A stretch of 17,399 nt of DNA from Burkholderiales bacterium (lineage in GTDB: Bacteria; Pseudomonadota; Gammaproteobacteria; Burkholderiales; Burkholderiaceae_C), in assembly GCA_005789685.1 (NCBI GenBank), contig SXXD01000010.1:1-17399 (forward strand). The letters run 5' to 3'. Under the pieces are notes generated by a model. That model did not search any database and was not told the origin of the DNA. It saw nothing but the letters and a program-made list of their open reading frames with translations. How positions within the stretch are numbered: position 1 is the stretch's first letter; every line of letters starts with the position of its first letter. A program made the position numbers and the translations under genes. This document shows positions 7,236 to 14,136 of this stretch, piece after piece.

Positions 7236-8118
7236 AGCCTTATTACAGCAGCTAGAGTGGACAGTCCTGCGGCGGCTAGATGGCTTGCTGCAGGGAGACC
7301 ACCAAACCTTGTTCAGAGGTGCTGGCTTGGAGTTGGCTGACCTGCGTGAATACCAAACGCATGACGATGTGCGGCACATCGATTGGAATGTCACGGCCCG
7401 CATGCAGACGCCCTATGTGAGAGAGCATCAAGAAGATCGAGAAATCAGTGCTTGGTTTTTATTGGATCTGTCGGGTTCTATGGATTTTGCAAGTACGGGC
7501 CAAAGCAAACGCGAACTCATGTTGGCCTTTGTTGCCATCATGGCCAAGTTGCTCATGCAGCGTGGCAATCGAATTGGGGCGCTGATTTTAAGCCCCGCTG
7601 ACGCTTCCGGTTTTAAATACATCCCAGCCCGCATGGGGCGTCGCCACCTCCTTCATGTTTTGCATACGGCTGAAACCACTGGGGTCTCCAAAGCGCCGCA
7701 TCAGACAGATTTAAACCAATGGCTGGCCAGAGCCAATGGCTTGCTTAAACGTCGATCTTGCGTCTTTGTGGTTTCGGACTTCATGGGTCGTTTTGATTGG
7801 GCCAAAGAACTGTCCCACTTGGGCCGTCGACATGACACGGTGGCTGCCAGGCTTTACGATCCCATCGAGATGCAATTGCCCAATGCGGGTCTCATGACAT
7901 TGCAGGATTCTGAATCCTCAGAACAATTGTTGATCGATACAGCCAATCCTCAATTTAGAAAGCGCTATGCCAAATTGGTAGAGGAAAGAGAGCTGCAACT
8001 TCAAACCACTTTTGCGCAGTCAGGCGTCGATGCCTTGGAGCTTTCAACCGATGAAGACATTGCCGCTGCGCTGTTGAAATTCTCTGAATTGCGAAAAAGG
8101 AGGCTCTGGCGTGCCTGA
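7225..8118 (+). CDS. DUF58 domain protein (MoxR-associated, VWA-like)
   Basis: A 297-residue soluble protein with the DUF58 signature LADLREYQTHDDVRHIDW (residues 38-54), then TARMQTPYV and EDREIS. A VWA-like fold carries an intact MIDAS, DLSGSM (D81, S83, S85), and a later VVSDF strand. No membrane segment is seen, unlike longer DUF58 proteins. I chose the ATG at 7225, which lies inside the end of the MoxR gene (ATGTCAGCTGA, 11-base overlap). An upstream in-frame ATG at 7165 would give 20 more residues translated from MoxR sequence and is unlikely. The next VWA gene starts within its last 8 bases. DUF58 proteins regularly accompany MoxR and are thought to belong to the same complex; the biochemical role is unknown. 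Confidence 0.92.
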   Translation: MSAEALLQQLEWTVLRRLDGLLQGDHQTLFRGAGLELADLREYQTHDDVRHIDWNVTARMQTPYVREHQEDREISAWFLLDLSGSMDFASTGQSKRELMLAFVAIMAKLLMQRGNRIGALILSPADASGFKYIPARMGRRHLLHVLHTAETTGVSKAPHQTDLNQWLARANGLLKRRSCVFVVSDFMGRFDWAKELSHLGRRHDTVAARLYDPIEMQLPNAGLMTLQDSESSEQLLIDTANPQFRKRYAKLVEERELQLQTTFAQSGVDALELSTDEDIAAALLKFSELRKRRLWRA

Positions 8119-9106
8119 CCTCAGCTCCGTCAGTTTTTTGTGGCCGCTGCTTTTGTACAGCGCCCTTCTGGTACCTGTCTTGGGCATTGGCTATGCTTAT
8201 TTCACCAAGCGTTTTCCGCCCATCGTCTTGAGCCTCGGACTGTGCCTGCTTTGCATCGCAATGGCCAGGCCCCAAGCCGTGCTGTTGACACCCCTTCGCG
8301 AAGCCACAGTCATGCTGGCTTTGGACACTTCTGGCAGCATGCGCGCCAAGGATTTAAAACCCTCGCGCATTGAAGCTGCACAGCAAGCGGCTCTTAAGTT
8401 CATTGAAAGCAAACCTGCCAGCTTGCGAGTGGGTTTGGTCACAGTGGCAGGAACGGCTGCTTTGGCTCAGGCTCCCACTGAGGAAAAAGAATCACTTCGG
8501 CGCGCGCTAGAAAATCTGCCCTTGCAGTATGGTTCAGCGTTAGGTTCTGGTTTGTTGATTTCCTTGGAGGCCTTGCTACCTGGTTCTGGCATCGATGCCC
8601 AAAAAATTATCAATGAGGCTTCAGACAACGGCGGCCCTAGAAAACCCGCTGATTCTGGAAAATCCTTGGATGCACAGAAACCCAAAGAAACCGAAGCCTC
8701 TGCAAGTAGAGGGCGCAACATGGCCGTTGTTTTGATCAGTGACGGTCAAAGCAATATGGGGCCTGAATTGCTCAAAATGGCCGAATTGGCCGCATCGCAC
8801 GAGGTCAAGGTTTTTACCGTTGGCATTGGTACAGCCGAAGGTGATGTGGTTAGCATTCAAGGGCGCAGCATGCGGGTCAAACTGGAAGATGAAGCCTTGA
8901 AGAAAGTGGCCGCCATCACACAAGCGGAATATTTCAGAGCAGACAGCACAGAGGGCCTGGGCAAAATTTACGACCAACTGGGCTATCGCCTGCGCTTTGA
9001 GAAAAGAGCGATGAGTGAAATCACTTCTTATGTGGCCTTGCTGGGTATGTTCTTCATTCTGTTTGCTTGTCTGCGAAATTTTTCAAGATTTGGCAGAATC
9101 ATTTAA
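8111..9106 (+). CDS. Membrane-anchored VWA-domain protein, BatA/BatB-like (paralogue 2)
   Basis: A 331-residue protein with two N-terminal membrane segments (about residues 9-31 and 35-52). A VWA domain with MIDAS DTSGSM (D72, S74, S76) and LISDG follows, and a C-terminal membrane segment lies at about 305-322. The start is a GTG at 8111 with an ideal ribosome binding site AGGAGG (8098-8103). It overlaps the DUF58 stop by 8 bases. The plan and the linker with DSGKSLDAQKP match the minus-strand VWA protein (363 residues, KSLDAKP), which points to an old duplication. The second MIDAS element has Ser (GSALGSG) where paralogue 1 has Thr (GTATGSG), a conservative change. It probably presents its VWA domain in the periplasm as part of a MoxR-dependent complex. 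The TPR-containing BatC-like gene of many Bat operons is absent here. Confidence 0.9.
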   Translation: MPDLSSVSFLWPLLLYSALLVPVLGIGYAYFTKRFPPIVLSLGLCLLCIAMARPQAVLLTPLREATVMLALDTSGSMRAKDLKPSRIEAAQQAALKFIESKPASLRVGLVTVAGTAALAQAPTEEKESLRRALENLPLQYGSALGSGLLISLEALLPGSGIDAQKIINEASDNGGPRKPADSGKSLDAQKPKETEASASRGRNMAVVLISDGQSNMGPELLKMAELAASHEVKVFTVGIGTAEGDVVSIQGRSMRVKLEDEALKKVAAITQAEYFRADSTEGLGKIYDQLGYRLRFEKRAMSEITSYVALLGMFFILFACLRNFSRFGRII

Positions 9107-9173
9107 AGACAATGCGCCGCTTGCGCAATCCGCAAAAACTAAACTTGAGATAAATCGAGTTAACATTGAACTC

Positions 9174-9932
9174 ATGTTGATGCCAAATTCTCAAGACCTT
9201 TCTCAAAGACACATTGCGTTAACAGGCGCTTCTAACTTCCGCGATCTTGGTGGTTATACGGGCCACATGGGCCGCCCTGTGAAGTGGCGAAAAATTTTCC
9301 GCTCTGATCACTTGGCCAATTTATCCCCAGACGATCTGCTGCAAGTTCAAAGCTTGGGTGTCAAGCGCTCCTTTGATTTCAGAGGTGTCCAAGAGAGTCA
9401 GGCGCAGTCTTACGATTGGCCTGATCTAAAGCGTCACAGTTTGAGCATCGAACCTACCGTGGTGCAAAGGTTGCAAGCACAACACCTAACTGGCAAACCA
9501 CTGACTGCTGCAGACGCCTTAGACGCCATGCAAACCACCTACCGAGATTTTGTACGAGTCGACTCTCGCCGCTTTGCAGAGTTGTTTGAAAATCTGCTAG
9601 ACCATGCAGATCCGCTTCTCTTTCATTGCACGGCTGGCAAAGACCGAACGGGTCTGGCGGCCGCCTTGGTGTTGTATGCATTGGATGTGTCAGAGTCTGA
9701 CATTTGGCGTGACTACCTGCTCACCAACCAACTCTACAAGCGCAACAGCACAGGTGTTATAAACCTGGCCCCCGATGTCTTGAAAATTGTGTGGGAAGTT
9801 CAAGAGAGCTTCTTGCAAGCCTCTCTGGAACAAATTCAAACCAGCCATGGCAATGTTCAAAACTATTTAGACAATGAATTGGGCATCACGCCGGCTGCAA
9901 AACTTCGTTTGCAATCTCTGTATTTAGATTAA
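9174..9932 (+). CDS. Tyrosine/dual-specificity protein phosphatase, PF13350-like
   Basis: A 252-residue phosphatase. NFRDLGGY (residues 21-28) is the N-terminal hallmark of the Y_phosphatase3 family that includes mycobacterial PtpB. The signature CX5R loop is HCTAGKDRTG, with nucleophile Cys152 and Arg158. The AGKDR form also occurs in phosphoinositide-active enzymes, so a lipid substrate cannot be excluded. No signal peptide is seen, so it should be cytosolic. The start is uncertain: ATGs at 9174 and 9180 both fit, neither with a clear ribosome binding site. The longer open frame from 9015 overlaps the VWA gene and is unlikely. It lies 67 bp after the VWA gene on the same strand and may be read from the same transcript. 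It ends one base before the stop of the convergent secreted-protein gene. Confidence 0.85.
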   Translation: MLMPNSQDLSQRHIALTGASNFRDLGGYTGHMGRPVKWRKIFRSDHLANLSPDDLLQVQSLGVKRSFDFRGVQESQAQSYDWPDLKRHSLSIEPTVVQRLQAQHLTGKPLTAADALDAMQTTYRDFVRVDSRRFAELFENLLDHADPLLFHCTAGKDRTGLAAALVLYALDVSESDIWRDYLLTNQLYKRNSTGVINLAPDVLKIVWEVQESFLQASLEQIQTSHGNVQNYLDNELGITPAAKLRLQSLYLD

Positions 9933-9933
9933 A

Positions 9934-10329
9934 TTATTTCAGCGGGTTCACACAGACCTCTGCGCCCTTTTTCTTGAAACAAGAACAAGTCAGAGCATAG
10001 GACTTCATGGTGCCTTTGACCACTGGCATGCTGGCGTTTCGGGTTGCTTGGCTCGGAATGGCAAATTTCGGCACAAACACCTTTCCCAGTGATTTCCCAT
10101 CTTTCAGTTCAACATTGGCTGCGCCACATTGGACAGGCCCTTGCAGCCCATTGCTGACTTCAAAAATAAGAGTCTGATCTTCTCCCTTGGCCCAACCTGC
10201 ATTGAACTTCACTTTTTGCAGTTCAACATTAGACAAAGCAACATCAATGAGTTCCTCATTTGAAAAAAGATTCCATGCGCTTGCGCTGGTACAAATCAAA
10301 AAAGCAAAAAAAATAGACATGTATCGCAT
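9934..10329 (-). CDS. Small secreted cysteine-containing protein, function unknown
   Basis: A 131-residue protein I do not recognise. The N-terminus is a typical Sec signal peptide ending in SASA, with cleavage expected after residue 18. The mature part of about 113 residues is predicted to be mostly beta strand. It carries four cysteines: C68 in QCGAANV, and C115, C117 and C127 in TCSCFKKKGAEVCVNP. Two disulfides in the periplasm would fit. I keep the ATG at 10329; an ATG at 10320 is possible, and neither has a good ribosome binding site (an AGGA lies about 14 bases upstream of 10329). It is tail to tail with the phosphatase, one base between stops, and is probably transcribed alone. Confidence 0.7.
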   Translation of the reverse strand: MRYMSIFFAFLICTSASAWNLFSNEELIDVALSNVELQKVKFNAGWAKGEDQTLIFEVSNGLQGPVQCGAANVELKDGKSLGKVFVPKFAIPSQATRNASMPVVKGTMKSYALTCSCFKKKGAEVCVNPLK

Positions 10330-10350
10330 GTCTAAATTTTAAGTCCTAGT

Positions 10351-10402
10351 TTGGGGCCAGAAAACTAATTGTTGGAACCAATTAATTCTGCTCTGACCCC
10401 AA
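10351..10402. repeat. REP-like nested palindrome
   Basis: The outer arms TTGGGGCCAG (10351-10360) and CTGACCCCAA (10393-10402) are complementary at 9 of 10 positions. Inside is a perfect TAATTG / CAATTA hairpin (10366-10371 and 10379-10384) with a 7-base loop. The CTCTGACCCCAATT end resembles the dispersed GGGGTCAG-type repeats that I recall from intergenic spaces of proteobacteria, often linked to REP-associated tyrosine transposases. The structure is seen directly; membership in such a family is inference. No transposase is present in the window. Confidence 0.55.
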
Positions 10403-10414
10403 TTAAAAAGTGGG

Positions 10415-10440
10415 TGCCCCCCAGCACTGAGGGGGAGGCA
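10415..10440. repeat. GC-rich imperfect hairpin before phoX
   Basis: TGCCCCCC (10415-10422) can pair with GGGGGAGGCA (10431-10440) around an 8-base loop, with a small bulge in the 3' arm. On the minus strand a T5 run follows after CACCCAC, but no gene reads toward it. On the plus strand there is no T run. It may be part of the same repeat cluster as 10351-10402. Confidence 0.4.
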
Positions 10441-10480
10441 AGAAACAACGTAAATCCTTAATTTTTTTCGGCTACTTTGT

Positions 10481-10514
10481 TAGTCACATAAACGTCACAA
10501 CAGCTGTTCACAAT
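10481..10514 (+). promoter_or_regulatory. Pho box and -10-like element of phoX (putative PhoB site)
   Basis: Two half-sites, TAGTCAC (10481-10487) and ACGTCAC (10492-10498), are separated by ATAA. This matches the PhoB pattern of 7-bp direct repeats with a 4-bp AT-rich spacer (consensus half-site CTGTCAT). CACAAT (10509-10514), 4 of 6 to TATAAT, lies 10 bp downstream, the spacing known for E. coli Pho promoters. The target gene encodes an alkaline phosphatase. Confidence 0.65.
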
Positions 10515-10540
10515 TAAATTCTTTAACAACGGAGCTCACT

Positions 10541-12832
10541 GTGTCTAACTCATTCGATCCCATTGACAACCAATCCAATAACGAGCACTTCCAAGAAGTT
10601 CTTGACAAAGCCTTGAGCAACCCTTCACGCCGAAATATCTTACGCGGCGGTTTGGGTCTGGCCTCCATGTTTGCATTGCCCATGTTGCCCGGTTGCGGCG
10701 GCACCACCACAGCCAGCAACACCTTGCCCGCGCTCGCCAGCAGCAGCTTGATGAAATTCACACCGGTCGCCAAGACCTTGGCGGACAGTATATCGGTTCC
10801 TGCAGGCTACACCGTCAAAATTCTGCATGCCACTGGCGACACCATGAAAACAGGCGTTGCTGCCTACTCCAATGCCGGCACCGACGACGCTGAAAGCTGG
10901 GCCAACCGTGTGGGTGACCAGCATGACGGCACTGAGATTTTCTACATCGGCTCCAACGGCAAGTCCAAAGGCAGCTACAGCTACGCAACTGGCGACAAGG
11001 CCGTGCTTGCCGTCAACAATGAAAGCTCTGCAGAAGCGCACTTCTTTCACCCAACGGGTCAAACCTCCGGCGGCGTGAGTAGCAAAAAATTCTCTCAGTT
11101 TGGTGAATGGGACGTGAAAGCACGTCCTGCGTCCGAAGCCATCAAAGAAATCTTGATGCACGGGGTCACATTGGTTGAAGTGAACTTGGACGCGAGCGGC
11201 AAGCCTACCGGCTACAACGCCACATCGCCGTTGAACCGCAGAATCACGCCGGAGACGGTCATGACGGTGACTGGGCCAGCCGCTGAACTGGCCAATTTGA
11301 AGGCCATGATGGTCACAAAATTTGATATCACTGGCGCCACAACACGCGGTACGCTGAACAACTGCGGCACAGGCACCACGCCTTGGGGCACTTTGATCAC
11401 TTGCGAAGAAAACTGGGCCACCTACTTCACCATGCCTGCGGGCTCCAAGGTGCCCACCGACGCCAAATTGATCGCCTCACGCGCACGCTACGGTGTTCAG
11501 ACCACCGCAACTTCATCCACGGCCACCACCTCGCGTACGCAAGGCTGGCACACAGTGACCGACGCAGACCCCACCGCCAGATTCGCCCGTTGGAACGTGT
11601 CCGCTTCGGGTGCGACTGCAGCCGATGACTTCCGCAACGAGCCACAAACCTTTGGCTACAACGTTGAAATCGATCCGGCCGATGCGACCTCAGTGCCTGC
11701 AAAACGCACGTCCATGGGTCGCTTTGCGCATGAGGCCTCCGTTTGCAGTATTCCAGTGGTTGGCAAGCCTTTGGCTTTCTACATGGGCTGCGATTCCCGC
11801 AACGAATACATCTACAAATTTGTCAGCACCAAAAACTGGGATGCAGCCGACATCGGCGGCGGCATCGCAGCAGGCGACAAGTACCTCAACGAGGGCAAGT
11901 TGTACGCCGCCAAGTTCGACGTCACTGGCAAAGGTGAGTGGTTGGAACTCAGCATCAGCAACCCCATGATCAAGGCTGCCGCTTTCGGCTTTACCAGCCA
12001 AGCTGAAGTGTTGGTGCACACACGTGTTGCCGCTGACGCCGCAGGCGCCACCAAAATGGACAGACCAGAGTGGGGCGCGGTCAATCATGCCAACGGCGAG
12101 ATCTACTTTGCATTGACCAACAACAATGCTTCTAACAGGACGCCAGGCAAGACCGATGCCGCTAACCCACGCGCATACAAAGATAACGACGGCATTGCTC
12201 GAGACGGAAATCCTCACGGGCACATCATTCGTTTCAAAGAAACCAGTAACATGGCAGAAGCCACCACCTTTACATGGGACATTTTCTTGTTCGGTGCTGA
12301 AGAAGATGCACCGAAGGTCGACGTCAATATTTCTGGCCTGACTGCTGCCAACTCTTTCTCCTCACCAGACGGTTTGTGGTTCAGCAAGTCCACAGGCATT
12401 TGCTGGATTCAGACAGACGACGGCGCCTTCACCGACGAAACCAATTGCATGCTGGTGGCCGCTGTACCGGGCACCGTGGGCGATGGCGGTGCTTTCACCG
12501 TCACCAACACCATGACGGTGTCTGGTGTATCAAGGACAGAGACCCAAAACACCTTTGTGGGAGGCATCTTGGGCGAGTCACGCTTGCGCCGCTTCTTGGT
12601 TGGCCCCAAGGGCTCAGAAGTGACGGGCATCGCCGAGACCCCTGATGGAAAAGCGATTTTTGTGGGCATTCAGCACCCCGGTGAAGATGCCAAAGCCTAC
12701 AACGACGTTTCACAAGGCGTCTGGCCCACCAACGCCAACAACGGCGCAGGTGGCGCTTACGGTGCTGGCACCCGGGCACGTTCGGCCACCATCATCATCA
12801 CCAAAGACGATGGTGGAAAGATCGGACTTTGA
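10541..12832 (+). CDS. phoX: Alkaline phosphatase PhoX (DUF839 family), Tat-exported
   Basis: A 763-residue PhoX enzyme, which hydrolyses phosphate esters outside the cytoplasm using an iron-calcium cofactor. A twin-arginine signal is visible: SRRNILRGG (R30, R31) followed by a hydrophobic stretch, ending at LPGC (C52). The LPGC could be a lipobox, though Pro at -2 is unusual. Family motifs include NNCGTGTTPWGT (C275, corresponding to the iron-bridging cysteine), TCEENW (E289, E290), GRFAHEAS (residues 393-400), YMGCDSRNEYIYKF, RPEWGAVNH and SSPDGLWF, with QHPGED (711-716) near the end. The start is a GTG at 10541 with GGAG at 10531-10534. A longer coding start is not supported. It carries a Pho box upstream and an intrinsic terminator downstream, so it is probably a single-gene unit induced when phosphate is scarce. 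Confidence 0.95.
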   Translation: MSNSFDPIDNQSNNEHFQEVLDKALSNPSRRNILRGGLGLASMFALPMLPGCGGTTTASNTLPALASSSLMKFTPVAKTLADSISVPAGYTVKILHATGDTMKTGVAAYSNAGTDDAESWANRVGDQHDGTEIFYIGSNGKSKGSYSYATGDKAVLAVNNESSAEAHFFHPTGQTSGGVSSKKFSQFGEWDVKARPASEAIKEILMHGVTLVEVNLDASGKPTGYNATSPLNRRITPETVMTVTGPAAELANLKAMMVTKFDITGATTRGTLNNCGTGTTPWGTLITCEENWATYFTMPAGSKVPTDAKLIASRARYGVQTTATSSTATTSRTQGWHTVTDADPTARFARWNVSASGATAADDFRNEPQTFGYNVEIDPADATSVPAKRTSMGRFAHEASVCSIPVVGKPLAFYMGCDSRNEYIYKFVSTKNWDAADIGGGIAAGDKYLNEGKLYAAKFDVTGKGEWLELSISNPMIKAAAFGFTSQAEVLVHTRVAADAAGATKMDRPEWGAVNHANGEIYFALTNNNASNRTPGKTDAANPRAYKDNDGIARDGNPHGHIIRFKETSNMAEATTFTWDIFLFGAEEDAPKVDVNISGLTAANSFSSPDGLWFSKSTGICWIQTDDGAFTDETNCMLVAAVPGTVGDGGAFTVTNTMTVSGVSRTETQNTFVGGILGESRLRRFLVGPKGSEVTGIAETPDGKAIFVGIQHPGEDAKAYNDVSQGVWPTNANNGAGGAYGAGTRARSATIIITKDDGGKIGL

Positions 12833-12884
12833 TCCAACTCTAATGACTCGCGTCAGCAATGCGCGATATACGGAGCGATAAACT

Positions 12885-12922
12885 AACCCTCACTTGGATT
12901 CGTCCTCGTGGGGGTTTTTTTT
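12885..12922 (+). terminator. Intrinsic terminator after phoX
   Basis: CCCTCAC (12887-12893) pairs with GTGGGGG (12908-12914) with one T-G wobble, around a 14-base loop, followed by eight Ts (12915-12922). It lies about 55 bp after the phoX stop and before the lipoprotein start at 13015, so the lipoprotein gene should need readthrough or its own promoter in 12923-13014. Confidence 0.85.
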
Positions 12923-13014
12923 CAAATGTCTTGGCCCTTCCGATCAAGGATTCAGGTGATTGCTTGCACTCTGGTGATGCCGTTAAATTTGTTCAAAAAA
13001 TTGGATCAGTTCTC

Positions 13015-14064
13015 ATGTTCTCGCCCCAATCATTTTTAATGCGATCCTGCGCAATGCTCTGTTTAGCATTTTGTTTAGTGGCCTGCGGTGGTTCAGGGTC
13101 AGGGCCTACTGCAACCACAGTCCCTGGCGAACAGACGCCACCGGCTGCCGGTGCTGTCGTTCTTAAAGCGCCTGTTTTGTCGTTCAACGACACCGGCCTT
13201 GATGTGACCGATGGCGTCACAAGCAACGGCAGGTGGGGTGTTGAAAGTCAGGGCATCGACTGGGAGTTTTCGCTAGACCAAGGGATCACCTGGACACGCG
13301 GTTACGGTGGCTCGTTTGAAGTCAAAGGCGACGGCGCCAAAATGATTTGGGTGCGCGCTCGGGACAATGCGGGCAACACCTCGGAAATCGTGCGCGTCAA
13401 CTGTGTTTTGGACACTACACCTCCCGCTGCTGTGGCCATCTCGGGTCAATCCGAAGGCGTGACCAACACCTTCAAACTGTCGGGCATTGAGCCGGGTGCG
13501 CGCTGGGAGTATTCACTGGACGAGCAACGCTCATGGTCTGCGGGCAAAGGCAGCGCACTCGGTGCTTTGGGTAACGGCTTGAGCCGGGTTTGGTTACGCC
13601 AAGTGGACATGGCTGGTAACAATTCTGCGGCCCAAGGTTTTGACTTGCAAAACCCAAGCGTTGTGTCGCATGAAGCTTCAGGTGACCCTTTGCAGCCCAG
13701 CATTTTGGCCTCTGGCCTGCAAACCTACCTGATCCATGGGGTGGTGGTGCGCGGTGACGCCGACTATGTGCGCTGGGACATTCCAAAAGGCCAACAGTTA
13801 ATGTCGGTCAAGTTAGTGCAATACGTGTCGGAGGATGCCGTTTCCTTTTATGCTTTGCAACCCAATCGGGTGTTCGATGCAGGGGTCGATGTGTCGCGCA
13901 TGCTGGTTTACGGTCACATGGGCCCCGGCGATTTGGCACGCAATGTGCTATCCACATTACCCAAATCAAAACTCGGCGAGGGTGCTATGACCCTTTGGTT
14001 TCAACAAACCGGTTCACAGCCTACACGCTATGCCATCGAGGTCATTTTGTCGGCTGCCGATTAA
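13015..14064 (+). CDS. Lipoprotein with two Ig-like repeats, function unknown
   Basis: A 349-residue protein counted from the ATG at 13015 (GGA about nine bases upstream). The open frame runs back to 12859, but those codons cross the phoX terminator. The signal peptide ends in the lipobox LVAC, with lipidated Cys24, followed by a flexible GGSGSG linker. Two related beta-sandwich repeats follow. Repeat 1 (about residues 52-132) has IDWEFSLDQGITW and RARDNAGNTSE; repeat 2 (about 135-212) has ARWEYSLDEQRSW and RQVDMAGNNSA. Such repeats occur in bacterial surface proteins and adhesins. The C-terminal 135 residues form a separate, probably beta-rich domain I do not recognise. It sits between phoX and pst genes on the same strand, which suggests but does not show a link with phosphate starvation. 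Confidence 0.75.
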   Translation: MFSPQSFLMRSCAMLCLAFCLVACGGSGSGPTATTVPGEQTPPAAGAVVLKAPVLSFNDTGLDVTDGVTSNGRWGVESQGIDWEFSLDQGITWTRGYGGSFEVKGDGAKMIWVRARDNAGNTSEIVRVNCVLDTTPPAAVAISGQSEGVTNTFKLSGIEPGARWEYSLDEQRSWSAGKGSALGALGNGLSRVWLRQVDMAGNNSAAQGFDLQNPSVVSHEASGDPLQPSILASGLQTYLIHGVVVRGDADYVRWDIPKGQQLMSVKLVQYVSEDAVSFYALQPNRVFDAGVDVSRMLVYGHMGPGDLARNVLSTLPKSKLGEGAMTLWFQQTGSQPTRYAIEVILSAAD

Positions 14065-14136
14065 GGTTCAGTGTGGCAGCTTGTTGGCGCTGGCTACAAG
14101 CCGTTGTCGTTTGTGACTTCAGGTTTATCGCCAAGC

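Noticed and set aside
9015..9173. N-terminal extension of the phosphatase with a hydrophobic segment
   Set aside because: Most of it is VWA gene sequence read in another frame, and the family begins near the NFRDLGGY motif.
9107..9173. TGCGC/GCGCA repeat and possible promoter before the phosphatase
   Set aside because: Five-base arms occur often by chance, and no -35/-10 pair with proper spacing was found.
10640..11161. Long antisense open frame inside phoX (minus strand), with others through 12780
   Set aside because: Shadow of a strong coding frame. It has no domain, no ribosome binding site and a composition dictated by phoX codons.
12859..13014. N-terminal extension of the Ig-repeat lipoprotein
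   Set aside because: The extension crosses the phoX terminator and would bury the signal peptide and lipobox; the ATG at 13015 explains the protein better.
13190..13660. Ig-like repeats as a tandem DNA repeat
   Set aside because: The repetition is visible only at protein level. The two copies differ widely in DNA sequence, so no nucleotide repeat or recent duplication is supported.
14065..14136. Small inverted repeat GCTTGT/ACAAGC between the two convergent genes, as a shared terminator
   Set aside because: Only six paired bases at the ends, an 11-base loop and no T run on either strand; too weak to call.
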